DNA from: Aurantiochytrium sp. KH105
Taxonomy: Eukaryota; Sar; Bigyra; Thraustochytrida; Thraustochytriidae
Length of the DNA stretch: 64,000 bases
Assembly: GCA_003116975.1 (NCBI GenBank)
Contig: BGKB01000138.1
Location: forward strand, 62,001 to 126,000
Direction: 5' to 3'
Of the stretch, positions 1 through 10,400 are shown one piece after another. Made by a program: the position numbers and the translations under genes. Below the pieces are notes generated by a model. That model saw only the letters and a list, made by a program, of their open reading frames with translations. It ran no database searches and was not told the DNA's origin. Position 1 is the stretch's first letter. Each line of letters starts with the position of its first letter.

Positions 1-32
1 CGAACTCCATGATGCAAAACTACTAACAAAGC

Positions 33-1733
33 CTAAAGACCAAAACCTTCGCGGTGAAAATGCACAGAAACGCCTCGAGAGCGTGAGACCGCAGAGATGG
101 CCTGCATGAAAGCCCTGTCCATGGACACCGGACCGCAGCACAGCGCAGCGACGAGCGAACCGGGAGCCAGACTCGCCATGAGGTCCGCGGCACTTTCACT
201 AAAGTTTGGTCGACCTCTGGACACCTCAAGGTCTTGCGATTGGTCGACGAGAGATTGTGCGCCATCCTGAGCGACCTCTACGACCCGCTCCATTGTCACA
301 GGTTGCAATGGCTGCACAGCAGATGCATCCGTAAGGTGTACGCGCGTTTGGGCGTACTCACCAGCAGCCGAGATTTCGTTCAGGACTGGTTGAAACTCTT
401 CCGCGAGACTTGCGTCGCTTGTCGTAAAGACAAAGAGACCAGGCACGCTCGACAATGTACCGTCCTCGACCAATTCTTCAAAGACTGGAAGCAGGGGAGT
501 GATCCCGATACCTCCTGCGGCAAAAATATAGGCATCGTAGTCGCCAAGGGAGAGCGGAAGTTCGAGTGCGCCATAAGGGCCGTCTACAAAACAGTGCTGG
601 CTCACCAAGGCTTCGCCAAGAGACAGTGCCGCCCGCGTCCAGTTTCCCGCATTCGCGGGGGCGCGAGAGTATACTGTCAGTGCTGCAGGAGGATCTGCAT
701 CCGGATTCGTAGCATGTCTTCGTTGCAAAGCCTTGGATTTGCAGACGCTAAAAGGGTGCATCTGCCATCGCGAGAGCGCAGGCACGTTAATAGACACCCA
801 CGAGGTGGCAGGAAACTTGGAGAGGCCAAGCACCAAGATCCCGTCGCGCGGCACAGGTTCCATGTCGATGCAAAGAGTGTCGTTTCCGATCGCGCGGACG
901 CCTGCAATGCGCCATGGGAGGCGTCGCGCGTGTCTTGCGCGCCACAATTTATCGCCAAAAAGTAGAACAAAGGGTACGCACGCAAAAAGGAGAAACTGGT
1001 CCGCTTCGTGGTGAAAGCAAAGGCCCGCAACAAAGAGCGGGACGCAGAGGATATGCGCACGATAAAAGAGTCGAAAACACCCTCGGCGAACGGGCTCGAG
1101 ACTAAACGCCCAGAGCACAAGAAGCGGGATGAGGGCCAAAGTTCCGGCAAGATTCTTGGACTTGTAAAACTTTTCATTCCATACGTCCATCGAGATCCAC
1201 ACATTGTAATATCCAAGACCATGCAAGACGGACCCAATGACGACCAAATGACCCGACCATCTGTGCCACTTGGCAAGACGCTCGATTGAAAGACCAAAGA
1301 GTGCGTATAGCGGCTTGCGACAGACGAGCAAAAAGTTAATGGCCGTAAGCATGTGCAGGGCAGTGCCCAGGTGCCGCCCGGCCTTGGCGAGCCGGTACGA
1401 GAGCCTGTCGCAGAACGGCTTGCGCGAGTTCGCCTCGCAGTACGACTGCGAAAGCCAAGGCAGCGAATCCTTGGCGATGAGCGAAATCAAGGCGCCGATT
1501 GCGAGTGCGGCGACGAAGATCTGCCCAAATGTCAGCTCGCGCGCTTCCCACGGCAGCCACGAGACCCCCACGAGCGGCCGCACGCCCATGCGCACACGCC
1601 AAGGCGAGCCTCTGCGACGCCGAGCGGGGGTTTTCGGCACGGCAGACGCCGTCGGGGCGCCCAGCGTCCTCAGCTCCACGCCAGCCCCGCCGCCCCCTTC
1701 GGCGTGGTCGTCTTCATCGCTCGCGCGAAGCAT
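33..1733 (-). CDS. Ferric reductase / NADPH oxidase-like flavocytochrome
   Basis: 566 aa membrane oxidoreductase that should pass electrons from NADPH through FAD and two hemes across a membrane to ferric iron or oxygen. After a ~60-residue polar N-terminus come several hydrophobic segments (about 70-270). Two of these carry the heme-ligand pattern: WHRWSGHLVVIGSVLHG near 155-170 and a second His pair in YRAHILCVPLFVAGLCFHH near 224-243. The FAD-binding motif HPFSVCKS lies near 325-332. The NADPH-binding part has GPYGALE near 383 and GGIGITP near 405. The C-terminus FHREGFGL is the usual end of the family. There are no EF hands, so it is nearer ferric reductases or short NOX enzymes than calcium-regulated NOX5/DUOX. 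Substrate cannot be told from sequence. The start is the first in-frame ATG. It lies 285 bp downstream of the stop of the vWA gene on the same strand. Confidence 0.85.
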   Translation of the reverse strand: MLRASDEDDHAEGGGGAGVELRTLGAPTASAVPKTPARRRRGSPWRVRMGVRPLVGVSWLPWEARELTFGQIFVAALAIGALISLIAKDSLPWLSQSYCEANSRKPFCDRLSYRLAKAGRHLGTALHMLTAINFLLVCRKPLYALFGLSIERLAKWHRWSGHLVVIGSVLHGLGYYNVWISMDVWNEKFYKSKNLAGTLALIPLLVLWAFSLEPVRRGCFRLFYRAHILCVPLFVAGLCFHHEADQFLLFACVPFVLLFGDKLWRARHARRLPWRIAGVRAIGNDTLCIDMEPVPRDGILVLGLSKFPATSWVSINVPALSRWQMHPFSVCKSKALQRRHATNPDADPPAALTVYSRAPANAGNWTRAALSLGEALVSQHCFVDGPYGALELPLSLGDYDAYIFAAGGIGITPLLPVFEELVEDGTLSSVPGLFVFTTSDASLAEEFQPVLNEISAAGEYAQTRVHLTDASAVQPLQPVTMERVVEVAQDGAQSLVDQSQDLEVSRGRPNFSESAADLMASLAPGSLVAALCCGPVSMDRAFMQAISAVSRSRGVSVHFHREGFGL

Positions 1734-2018
1734 CTTCTCGCCCGCGCCGCCGCGAATTGGGTTTCCACTTTGCTTGCTCTCGCGCGAGGTAGCCGGTAAT
1801 CAACTCGCCGGTCGTCATTGCTCATCGTCATTTTCTTCTTCTTCGACCGCCCGCGGACGTAGGGCATGCCGAGCTTTGCAGAATTCCGGCCATCACGCCG
1901 ACCTGCGCCAAGGCAAGAAACGGAAAGGAAAGGAAAGGAAAGGACCTGAAAACAGCCACAAGAAGGCCGAGAAGGGCTGGAAGCGAAGATGATCATCATC
2001 AGAAAAATAGGTTTTAGC

Positions 2019-5000
2019 CTAGGCGACAGCGGCAAGGTCTCGGACTGCGGCGCGCACGTACGCGAGAACTTCGGTGTCAGAATTAACGAGTGGGAGACCG
2101 ATCGAGGTAAGATCTGCGGACATTCGCGCCGCAGTGACGTCGGGATCGCCGGCGAGAACGGCCATCAAATGCAGCTTCTTGTGCCAATGTGGAAGACGCT
2201 GATTGGTCGAGCTTGCGGAGGCGAGATCCGCAAGACGGCCCTCGCGGCCCGTCAGATACACGAGAACCAGTCTGCAGTCACTTGCCTGAGCAGGGTCGTC
2301 GCATATCTCCTTTGCGCGCAAGAGGAGTGGACTTGCGCAGCGATACAAGGTGCTGTCGGCGAGCTCGAGTGGCTTGCTTTCCAGCGTTTCGAGCAGGGTT
2401 TCTAGCGCTGTGGCGTTGCCCCCAACGAGCAGTTTTTGAACGCCGGCAAAGCAACTTGCCACGTACACAGATACGACGGCCTTGTCACCAAACTCTGAAA
2501 ACTTGGCTTGCGCGGAGCGAATCAATTGCAAATGTTCCTGACGGTCCTCCGCGCTCACTGTATCGTCCAGCATGAAAACAAGATGTGCTGGTCCTGTCTC
2601 CACAGTCGGTGGCGTCGTTGGCGCCAAGGTGGGCTTCGCTGTTCCTTGCGCGAGCAGAGGGGCAATTTGGTTTGTAAAACTGGAAGATCCCCAAGCATCG
2701 AGCATCGCCAGGTTCTCTGCCGCGGGACTCGAGACAATTCCGCCTTGGTAGATGAAGCATCGACCGTCCTGGCAAAATTCGTAGTCAGCTCGCAGCGTTC
2801 CAGCAAAGTACGCCTTATTGACCACATTTTCGTCAGTACGTGCGGGTCCAGCGGCCACTACAACACGGACCCCGTCACGATGTAATGCGCGAGCCTCGAA
2901 TGGGACGGAACGCGCAAGGTAGCGCGCATTGTTTCTGTCGCGGGAATAGCGCGCAAGCCAGTGCGTTGACATGGCCGGATTGGACGCAGTCAAAATCACG
3001 AGAACCTGTTCGTTCGAGTCCTTTTTCGGACTCTTCGCAAGGGCGAGTCGAGCACTTCGTAACGCTTCTCCGAGTGCGGAAACCTGCTCGGACGCGCAGC
3101 ATGTGTAATTGTCGAGAATGCTAGCGATCCCCATGAGTCTTTCCTGGGAGCCTCGTGATGCCAGAGAAAGAACGTTTTCTTCTCGCACAAGATCGTCAAA
3201 GAACACGAGACCGAACTGGCTCCCTTGTGCGGCGCTGATGCTGCGCGCCAATTGAAAGAGCATCCGTGCGACGTCCGTGCGAAACTCTTCTGCGTCCATG
3301 TTCCCTGAAGAATCCACGATGACCATGAGATCTCGTGGTCCACCCCCAAGGACTTTTGAGGGCGGCAAATCAAGCAAAAGTTCATTGACAAGGTCTTGCG
3401 CTGATTTCGTGCTCGTTGCGGGTGTCGTTTTCTTGCCATCCTCTTCTTCCTTGTCTTGATCGTCATCATCCTCACCACTGAACAGAACGTAGTCAGGATA
3501 ATGCAGTGACGGTGGTGTGCGTTTCGCTTCACAAAGCATGGAGCGCAATGCTCCACCTGCGAGAAGGTCTTCGAGCGCAAGGGCTCCGGGGCCATGACCA
3601 AGGAATTTGACAAAGGTCTCAGTAGGCTCAGAGGCAATCGGGACCTCTTGTTCATAGCACTTGTCTTTGAAGGCTGCGCAAACGGTCCTTGTTAGAGCTG
3701 TCTCGGTAAAGTAGTCTGCATCAGGATCAGCGCCGTCTCGACCAGGAACGCCGATAAAAGCGAGTGTTGCCTCTATGTCGCTCTTGAGAATCCACGCAGA
3801 CGCAGGGACCTGCTTTGTAACATATGCCGCATGGTCAAGCCTTCCTTCCTCAAGAAATGCATAGTCGCCCTCGAGACGAAGGTTTTGACGAGGTTTGCCA
3901 TCTCCAATGTAAAGAACAAAAGGACGATTGCCAGGGGTGGCGCGAACGTCGAGATCTTCTGCAATTCTTTCAAAGGCAAATGCGAGAGGCGAACAGCACG
4001 CAAAGGTGAGATCCTGCTGTTCCCGAAGACCCGCAATGGCCTGGCGAATTTCGTTCACGTCTCGAGTTTCCAAAGGTAGGATCTCAACCAATTCCTGTCC
4101 GAGAGCGACAAGTCGTGTTTGCGCCGTTGCTTCTGCTTCTTGCGCCATGACCAGAGCCTCCTCTGCAATGTCAAGCATGGTGCTGTAGAAAACACGAGGG
4201 TCAATGGAAGAGCTGGCGTCGAGCAAGACCACCAGATCGCGTGCCTCATCTCCACAAGTCTCCACGGACGATGCCGTCGACGATGCTGCTGAAGAAACTG
4301 CCGATGAGGGAGCCTCAACATCGCGCGTAATACGTCCCGCGGCTGATCTCACGACACTAGTCTCTTGGGTACGACGAAATCTGCGCTGCTTAGTATTTGT
4401 TTGGTCAAGATCTTCCGAAGTGGTCTCTTCGTCGCTGGAAGAATAGTCACCACTTTCTTCTGCCTCGTCGTCGGTATAAACTTCGCCACCTGAGTAGTCG
4501 CCATCTCCGTCTTCGTCGTCACCCTCTTCACGCTCTGCGTCTTGTATCTGGCAGAGGCGGTCAAGGATGACCTCTGCGAGACTTGTAGGCTGCTGCCAAT
4601 CAGGCAGATCGACGTTGGTAGAATGCGTCGTGACGGGAAGGCTGGGAATGATCGTAAAGAGCTCGTGCGGGGAAGAAACGATCGGAAAGGGCTCCTTTGC
4701 GGTCGTAAAGCACTCTTGCCCAACGCAGTAGGACTCGACGTTGCCGAGCACCCAGTCTTGGTCTGCTGGGAGGCCTTGCTTGGTCGATTGTCCCACGAAC
4801 ATCAAGTCGATACCAAACTGCTTGACCTCGTCTGCGATACGAGGGACAACAGACATGCGATAGGCGTCGACAGACTGATCCGGAGTGAGCCAATCTTTGC
4901 CTGCATACTCTTCAAAGGCTTCGTTCGGGTAGACGCGGCCGTCGCTAATGATAATAATGAGTTCTTCTGCATCTGGAGTCTCTGCGTCCTCATTATCCGT

Positions 5001-5537
5001 GGCGTCGTCATCCGTATGAGCATCAATGAGAATTGTTCTTGCAGCCTCGAGCGCTTCCGCAAGAGGGGAGCAGCAGCCTTGGCCGAGCGTTTCGTCTTCG
5101 AGCAAGCTTTGCTGCACTTCGTTAGCCCAATCTTGCATTGTGTATGAATTGAGCGGAACGCGCTCCGCAACATCCCTACCAAAGGTGACAAGGCTTAGTC
5201 TGCTCGCGGCATTTCTCAGCAATGCGCAGCCGAGCTTTTGCACAAAGCGAAGTCCGTCTGTATACATCCATTCTCGCGAAAGACTGTTGCTAATGTCCAT
5301 CAAGACGACTGTATTACGTATCGTACCGCCAGGCTGACAGCTTGGCATGATGACGTCGTTGCACATGGTCGCGAGTGCATGACTGGAAAGAGGTGCAGGA
5401 GCGGCAAAGTCCTGGGCGCTGGTATCATCGTCTACATCCCAGTTTTGCACGCCACTAGCGGCTTGAGCTGGTATGGCGCTCTGCATGAGTGCAAGCGCCG
5501 TGACGCCGAGCGTCACGAGCAACACATTTGCGCGCAT
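2019..5537 (-). CDS. Secreted protein with four von Willebrand A-like domains
   Basis: 1172 aa from the chosen ATG at 5537; an ATG at 5600 would add 21 polar residues in front of a clear signal peptide (MRANVLLVTLGVTALALMQS, then AQA-A), so the inner start fits better. Four vWA-type Rossmann domains follow. MIDAS-like DxSxS motifs are DISNS near residue 80 and DASSS near 439; the third (DSSGN near 740) and fourth (DDTVS near 990) are degraded. Domains 1 and 2 share a CCSPLA motif, and domains 3 and 4 keep variants (CCASE, CASPL), at the place where vWA domains usually have the Thr of the metal site. Long acidic linkers (about 345-400 and 700-715) separate domains. No membrane anchor is seen after the signal peptide. 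Role is probably extracellular adhesion or matrix; ligand unknown. Confidence 0.75.
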   Translation of the reverse strand: MRANVLLVTLGVTALALMQSAIPAQAASGVQNWDVDDDTSAQDFAAPAPLSSHALATMCNDVIMPSCQPGGTIRNTVVLMDISNSLSREWMYTDGLRFVQKLGCALLRNAASRLSLVTFGRDVAERVPLNSYTMQDWANEVQQSLLEDETLGQGCCSPLAEALEAARTILIDAHTDDDATDNEDAETPDAEELIIIISDGRVYPNEAFEEYAGKDWLTPDQSVDAYRMSVVPRIADEVKQFGIDLMFVGQSTKQGLPADQDWVLGNVESYCVGQECFTTAKEPFPIVSSPHELFTIIPSLPVTTHSTNVDLPDWQQPTSLAEVILDRLCQIQDAEREEGDDEDGDGDYSGGEVYTDDEAEESGDYSSSDEETTSEDLDQTNTKQRRFRRTQETSVVRSAAGRITRDVEAPSSAVSSAASSTASSVETCGDEARDLVVLLDASSSIDPRVFYSTMLDIAEEALVMAQEAEATAQTRLVALGQELVEILPLETRDVNEIRQAIAGLREQQDLTFACCSPLAFAFERIAEDLDVRATPGNRPFVLYIGDGKPRQNLRLEGDYAFLEEGRLDHAAYVTKQVPASAWILKSDIEATLAFIGVPGRDGADPDADYFTETALTRTVCAAFKDKCYEQEVPIASEPTETFVKFLGHGPGALALEDLLAGGALRSMLCEAKRTPPSLHYPDYVLFSGEDDDDQDKEEEDGKKTTPATSTKSAQDLVNELLLDLPPSKVLGGGPRDLMVIVDSSGNMDAEEFRTDVARMLFQLARSISAAQGSQFGLVFFDDLVREENVLSLASRGSQERLMGIASILDNYTCCASEQVSALGEALRSARLALAKSPKKDSNEQVLVILTASNPAMSTHWLARYSRDRNNARYLARSVPFEARALHRDGVRVVVAAGPARTDENVVNKAYFAGTLRADYEFCQDGRCFIYQGGIVSSPAAENLAMLDAWGSSSFTNQIAPLLAQGTAKPTLAPTTPPTVETGPAHLVFMLDDTVSAEDRQEHLQLIRSAQAKFSEFGDKAVVSVYVASCFAGVQKLLVGGNATALETLLETLESKPLELADSTLYRCASPLLLRAKEICDDPAQASDCRLVLVYLTGREGRLADLASASSTNQRLPHWHKKLHLMAVLAGDPDVTAARMSADLTSIGLPLVNSDTEVLAYVRAAVRDLAAVA

Positions 5538-6753
5538 TCGCTGCGGACTTTTCGTGCGATATGTCGCCGCGCTTGTCAGGTTCTGAGATTTCCAATGCAT
5601 GGTATAACCTGTCCAAGTAAGGTTAGGCGAAGTGGTTTCAAGTGAGGTTGGACGAAGCGGGTTAGCTCAGTTCGGACGATGCCATCCGCCCCTGCTTGCC
5701 CGCCTCGCCAAAGGGATTGCACTTCTTTTGCTGTTGCCTGGGCTCACAAAGACTGCTCAGCCCCGATGTTGCGTCTTTCCCTACGCTTTGATCGTCCTTT
5801 GTCTCTCCGATGTTTCTTCACCACGCTATGCTCTCCCCTCTTCTCCCTTTCCCCTTCCATCCCTCTCTCCCTCCATTCCCCGCGGAAACCCTTTCCCTTT
5901 CCTTCCTGGCCGACAACAACCAACACCTGAGAGCGCTGTTGTGCCCCCTCTCTCCCTCCCTCTCTCTCCCCACCTATGTTGCCGTTGCACGCCGCGGCGC
6001 GGCGCACCTAGGTTCCAATCCTCCCACGTGCTCCAGAAGAGGAAGCGAAGTGTCGAAGATGCAGGTGCGCACACGCGCTCGCGCGCGAGGCAAGTGCAGA
6101 ATGGCGGCGCGCAAGTGCAGAATGGCAGAGCGCAAGTGCAGATTGGCCGGAAAACGCAGTGCGAGCGCCCGCCCACCTGGCAGCCAGGTTGGTACGCGGC
6201 GCGGCAGTCCTCGAATCCAAGGTAGGTTAGCGCCGCGCGCGACGCGACGCGACGCAAGCGAGCGCGAGCTCGACCGGGTCCGCGCGCGCCGGCGGGGAGC
6301 GCTGCCGCCGCGCCCCGCCGCTTCACTGCGCCGCCCCGCGGTGCGCCTGGCGCTCCTCGCGCGGGACAGTTCGAACGATCGGGTGCGCGGGTTTTTCATT
6401 TACATGCATGGACAGCGGCACCGCTGTCGGCTCCGTGGGGGAGGAGAAGGGAAGGAGGAAACCGCGCTCGAGACTGGCGGCGAAGGCGGCTGCACGCACG
6501 CAGCGGTGCACCGTGGGGAGAGTGAGATGGCGCGTGTCGTAGGAGGCGAGGCATGGAGACCTGCGCGAAAAGTCTTGCGCGTTTTGGCGTAGGAATGGGC
6601 GAGGAGTGATGCTCGGATCTTGTGAACTGACAAGAGCTGATCTTGGTGTCGTTGTTTTCACGAATACGCAGTCTACCGTCAAAGGTGCCTCTGCTTTTCT
6701 AGAAACACGCAAAGACAAAAGACGCAGTAGTTGATCTTTGGAAAAAGGAAAAC
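5538..6753. other. Divergent intergenic region, 1.2 kb
   Basis: Sits between the divergently transcribed vWA gene and nucleotidyltransferase gene and should hold both promoters. It has long C/T-rich stretches (about 5760-5960), a GC-rich core (6050-6370) and the 21-bp tandem repeat listed separately. Open frames here are low-complexity and overlap on both strands; I see no convincing gene. Confidence 0.6.
6090..6152 (+). repeat. Three tandem 21-bp units containing GCAAGTGCAGA
   Basis: GCAAGTGCAGA begins at 6090, 6111 and 6132, an exact 21-bp period (two helical turns). Units 1 and 2 continue as ATGGC and unit 3 diverges after GCAAGTGCAGA. It lies about 600 bp upstream of the nucleotidyltransferase start. 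The same CAAGTGCAGAA word recurs upstream of GAPDH near 61465, so a transcription-factor binding array is plausible. Confidence 0.5.
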
Positions 6754-7374
6754 ATGGGCAGGGTCGTCGCTGTTTCCGGGTTCTTTGACCCGCTCCACCA
6801 TGGTCACATTGATTACCTGAAGAAGGCCAAGGCTCTCGCCAACGAGGGTGACGGCGAAGGCACCCTCTGGGTGATTGTCAACAGCGACTCGCAGGCTGCA
6901 GAGAAGAAGGGCAAGGCCTTTATGCCTGCTGCCGAGCGTGTCAAGATGGTCCGCGCACTCCGCTGCGTTGATGCCGCCATGGAGGCCCCGGATGCGGACT
7001 CCACCGTCGTCAAGGGCATTGAGGCCATCTCCCCCGATGTCTTTGCCATTGGCCTTGACGAAGGCCCCGACTACATGAAGGAAGAGCGCGAGGCATGCCG
7101 CCGTCGTAAGTTTGATTTTTCACCCTTTTCGAGAGATGTGGCAAAGGCTTCATTTTCTCCCACACGCGTCTCTCTCTCGTCACGAATTTGTCCGTCCACT
7201 AACGATGCCGAACCGAATCGAATCGAATCGAATGAAATGAAAAAATCCAATGCAGTCAACATTGAGGTCGTCATGCCCCTGGGCGCCCGCGTGCAGAGCT
7301 CCTCGTGGCTCATCGAGCGCGCAGCCTTGGCTGCTGCCAAGAAGAAGGAGGCTGAGGTGTCGAAGCAAGGATAA
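6754..7374 (+). CDS. HxGH cytidylyltransferase-like nucleotidyltransferase
   Basis: Two exons, 6754-7105 and 7256-7374, give 156 aa, the usual size of single-domain cytidylyltransferases. The nucleotide-binding motif is in GFFDPLHHGHIDYLKKA (residues 9-25). The C-terminal signature SSSWLIERA matches the ISSTxLI-type end of glycerol-3-phosphate cytidylyltransferase and heptose-phosphate adenylyltransferase relatives. It should join a nucleotide to a phosphorylated small alcohol or sugar; the true substrate cannot be read. The 150-nt segment 7106-7255 has a GTAAGT donor and TGCAG acceptor, contains a (GAATC)n run and encodes residues unlike the family, so I treat it as an intron although it has no stop. 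Splicing gives EACRRLNIEVVMPLG across the junction. Its 3' end is 59 bp from the convergent TRAPPC10-like gene. Confidence 0.75.
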   Translation: MGRVVAVSGFFDPLHHGHIDYLKKAKALANEGDGEGTLWVIVNSDSQAAEKKGKAFMPAAERVKMVRALRCVDAAMEAPDADSTVVKGIEAISPDVFAIGLDEGPDYMKEEREACRRRKFDFSPFSRDVAKASFSPTRVSLSSRICPSTNDAEPNRIESNEMKKSNAVNIEVVMPLGARVQSSSWLIERAALAAAKKKEAEVSKQG

Positions 7375-7433
7375 AAATTGAAATGTTACTGCCCTTTTTA
7401 GAGTTGTTCTTGCTCCCCATCTTGCGAAACCTA

Positions 7434-10400
7434 TTATGTGGCGTCGGAAACGCGGACAAAAGACCGCGGGCCGCCCTCTGCCGACTCGAAATTGAGAATT
7501 TCTAGCACAGGAAAGGCGAGCTCGCCCGCTTGCAACGGAATGAATTCGCACATGACCGTGTCCCCAGACTCAAGGTCAATGTGCCCTCGCTCTGTACCCA
7601 CTAACATCCACTTGGTCGGATCAAATGCGAGCAAGAACTCAACAACCAGTGAATCTGATGATGCTGCATCATCTCCGGCAGCAGGGTCTGAAGGCGATGC
7701 AGAACCCGGTCTCCGCAGGCGGCGCGAGGCATGCCGATTGCGCAGGGGGCTCGTCGAAACGTTGATGAGGTCAGTAGACTCTGCAAAAATGCTCTCGACA
7801 CGGACAGTCTTGTCAGCCTGCGGCCGGCCCAGCTTGTACACAAAGGTGGCCGTCGAACCGAGGTGCACAGTGTCGGTGTTGGTGCATGTAGACTTGACGG
7901 AGAGGCAGCGGCGATCCAACTCTTGACGAAGCGCCACAGTCCGCGTGAAGATGCCTCCACTGTCCGTCGTTGCGCCCTCGGCTGGACTGTAGTGCGTCGA
8001 GAAGCAGAGTCTGTGGATTGCCGACGGCTCCATTTGAGGAAGCGGCTTAGAACTAAAGGTAAGATGGGCCTCATGTCCTGCTGCAATCACATCCGGCGCA
8101 TCACGCGCGCTTACGCGCTCGAGAGAGGGCTGGTCAGCTTCTTCCGCAAGCGTGAGCTTTGCGTTGTCCAACTTTGCAGCGTAGGGTAGATTGTTGCGCA
8201 GGGTAAGCTGGAACCAAATTTGGCCCGCACGAAAGCGAACGCATTGTGAAATCTCGAACGGTGCACCATAGCGTAGCGAGACCGTCTCTATCTGATCCAG
8301 GGCAACCTCGTGGTGCTCGCCCCGCGCGTCGACTTGATCAAGCCGCGCCTGAAGGTCGACCTTGAGATCCCACGAGGCAATGAGCGATGAATCGTTTTGC
8401 CTAAGTCCTTTACGGCGGAGGATTTGCACGTCGGCACGATTTGGTTGCAGCAAGCAATCGACTTCTTTCGAGTGTTTCGACGCAACGCAAACGGAGAACT
8501 TGATAGTTCTCGTCACGTAACCCCCCGCGCCAGCTTCACCCGAAGACGTAAGCTCATCGGCACCAAAGTCGACAACCTCGCTTTCTGCAGAAGTGCCTTT
8601 TTTTTCTTTCGCTCGCGAAGTGAGTCGCAATGGCAAGCTCGCGGCGTTGTTGCTCCCAAAGTCAAGTTTGGCTCGCACGCCGGCGAGACGAGGGTATCGC
8701 ACAAAGTCAGATTTGCGTAACCGCAATTCGACCTCGACAGGTTTGTCAGGCACGCCGTCAAGTGAGACAAAGCCGCCAATGGGTTGCACAACCTCGACCA
8801 AAAATAGCGACGGCATTCTCTGGAGCTCGATGCGTGTCGTTTCCTGAAAAGATGCACTCGGCAAGCCTGAGAGGTTGAAAGAACCCGGGTCAAGGGGAAA
8901 CACCATTCGCAGTTTGTCCCGCTGGAAGACGACGCGGTCCACCTCGTACGTTCCCGGTGTCAGAAGTCGTCCTTCGGCATCAACAGCTGGCGCCACTAGC
9001 GCCACGTCTTGCTGCCCCGGCTTGATCTCGACGTCAGTGGCGTCAAAATAGTGTACGCGACGTTGATTTTTCTTCCAGCCCCCGGACGGGGTCGAGTCAA
9101 AGTTACTCATGCGACTGCTGATACTCACGCGACGGAGAGCCGCTGCGTCAACGCGTATCGGCTTGAAGGACTCGAACTTGAGAGCCTCGTCCATGGTGGC
9201 AGAATTTTCACCCTCGAATGCCACAGATGGGCGAATGAGACTCTCATCTTCGTGCGAGAGCCAGAGACCAGCTTCGCTTTCGTCCTCGTCCTCAGATCCG
9301 CCATCTTCCTCCTCTGTATTGAATTCGGTATCGGGCGACGCTGTGGCGTCCGAGTCGGAGACTGATTCGACACCATCCTGCATGGGTGATGCCGCGTTTC
9401 TTCTGCTCGGAAGATTGTTGTCTTGTGGGCTCGGCAGACCGGCAGCTTCAGATGAACGATAGCGGACCATAGTATGCACATCGATGGGGTTTCCTCGTGC
9501 AATCTGAACACGCAGCGAAGATCGTGGCGGCAAGCGCTTGATACGAAGATAGATGCGTGAAAAGTGCATGATGCTGGGAAAGACACTGTCGACGCGCAGC
9601 TCGAGATTGAGAACTTCTCCGCATCGCTGCGAAAGAAGAGTGTTCTGTCGCGAGCCGCGCGGGGTGAGCGGCCTTTTAGACGAGGGGGATAAGAGTGGGC
9701 CTTCGTCCATTTCAGGCCGCCGCACGTGCCACGCAAGCAGGTTGTAGCGAAGACCTGGGACGCGCAGCTCTCGCTCGAGGCGGCCTGCTCCCGTGAGAGC
9801 AAGCTCAAGCGCAGCCTTGCGCTGGGCCTGACGAGCATCAAACATGGAAAGAACCCGCAGGGCATGCTTGACAGTGGCTTCGGCGTCGCGGCGCGCATTT
9901 TGTACGTGCGCAGAGAGAATACCATGCTCGGCACGCAGCACTGGCCATGGGCGAATCATCCCGACCTGCTCTTCGTTGTCCTCGATCTCGTAAACGACCT
10001 GCTGCGCGTCGTGAAGCCGACCTAGCGAGATCCACAGGGCGGCGGAACGTAAATGAATTCGAAAGGCAGAACGATGGCGCCGCGCAAGCCTCTGGTACGC
10101 CGCACGACACGACATGAGGTGAGCGTAGAACTCCACTCCAATAGGTTGCTTTGTAAGCGCGTAGAGAAGTCCCGCAGGAAGCCAAGCGGCGAGACTTGTG
10201 TCAGGAAGCGTGGTTGCAGCAGAGGACGCCGTCACCGTGGACAAGAAGCCAGGTAAACGCTGAATCCATTTGAGAGACGACCATACGCGTTGTGGGAGGG
10301 CACTGTCTTTAAGGTTCGCAGTCGAGGAATCCTTTGACGCGCCGCGCACTTCGGCAACGAGGTGCTCGAAGCTGGATTGCGCAAATGCAACGAGCTCGCT

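Noticed and set aside
5655-5730. GGTTAGCTCAGTTCGG resembling a tRNA D-arm
   Set aside because: No T-arm GGTTCRA box or pairing acceptor stem at the right distance.
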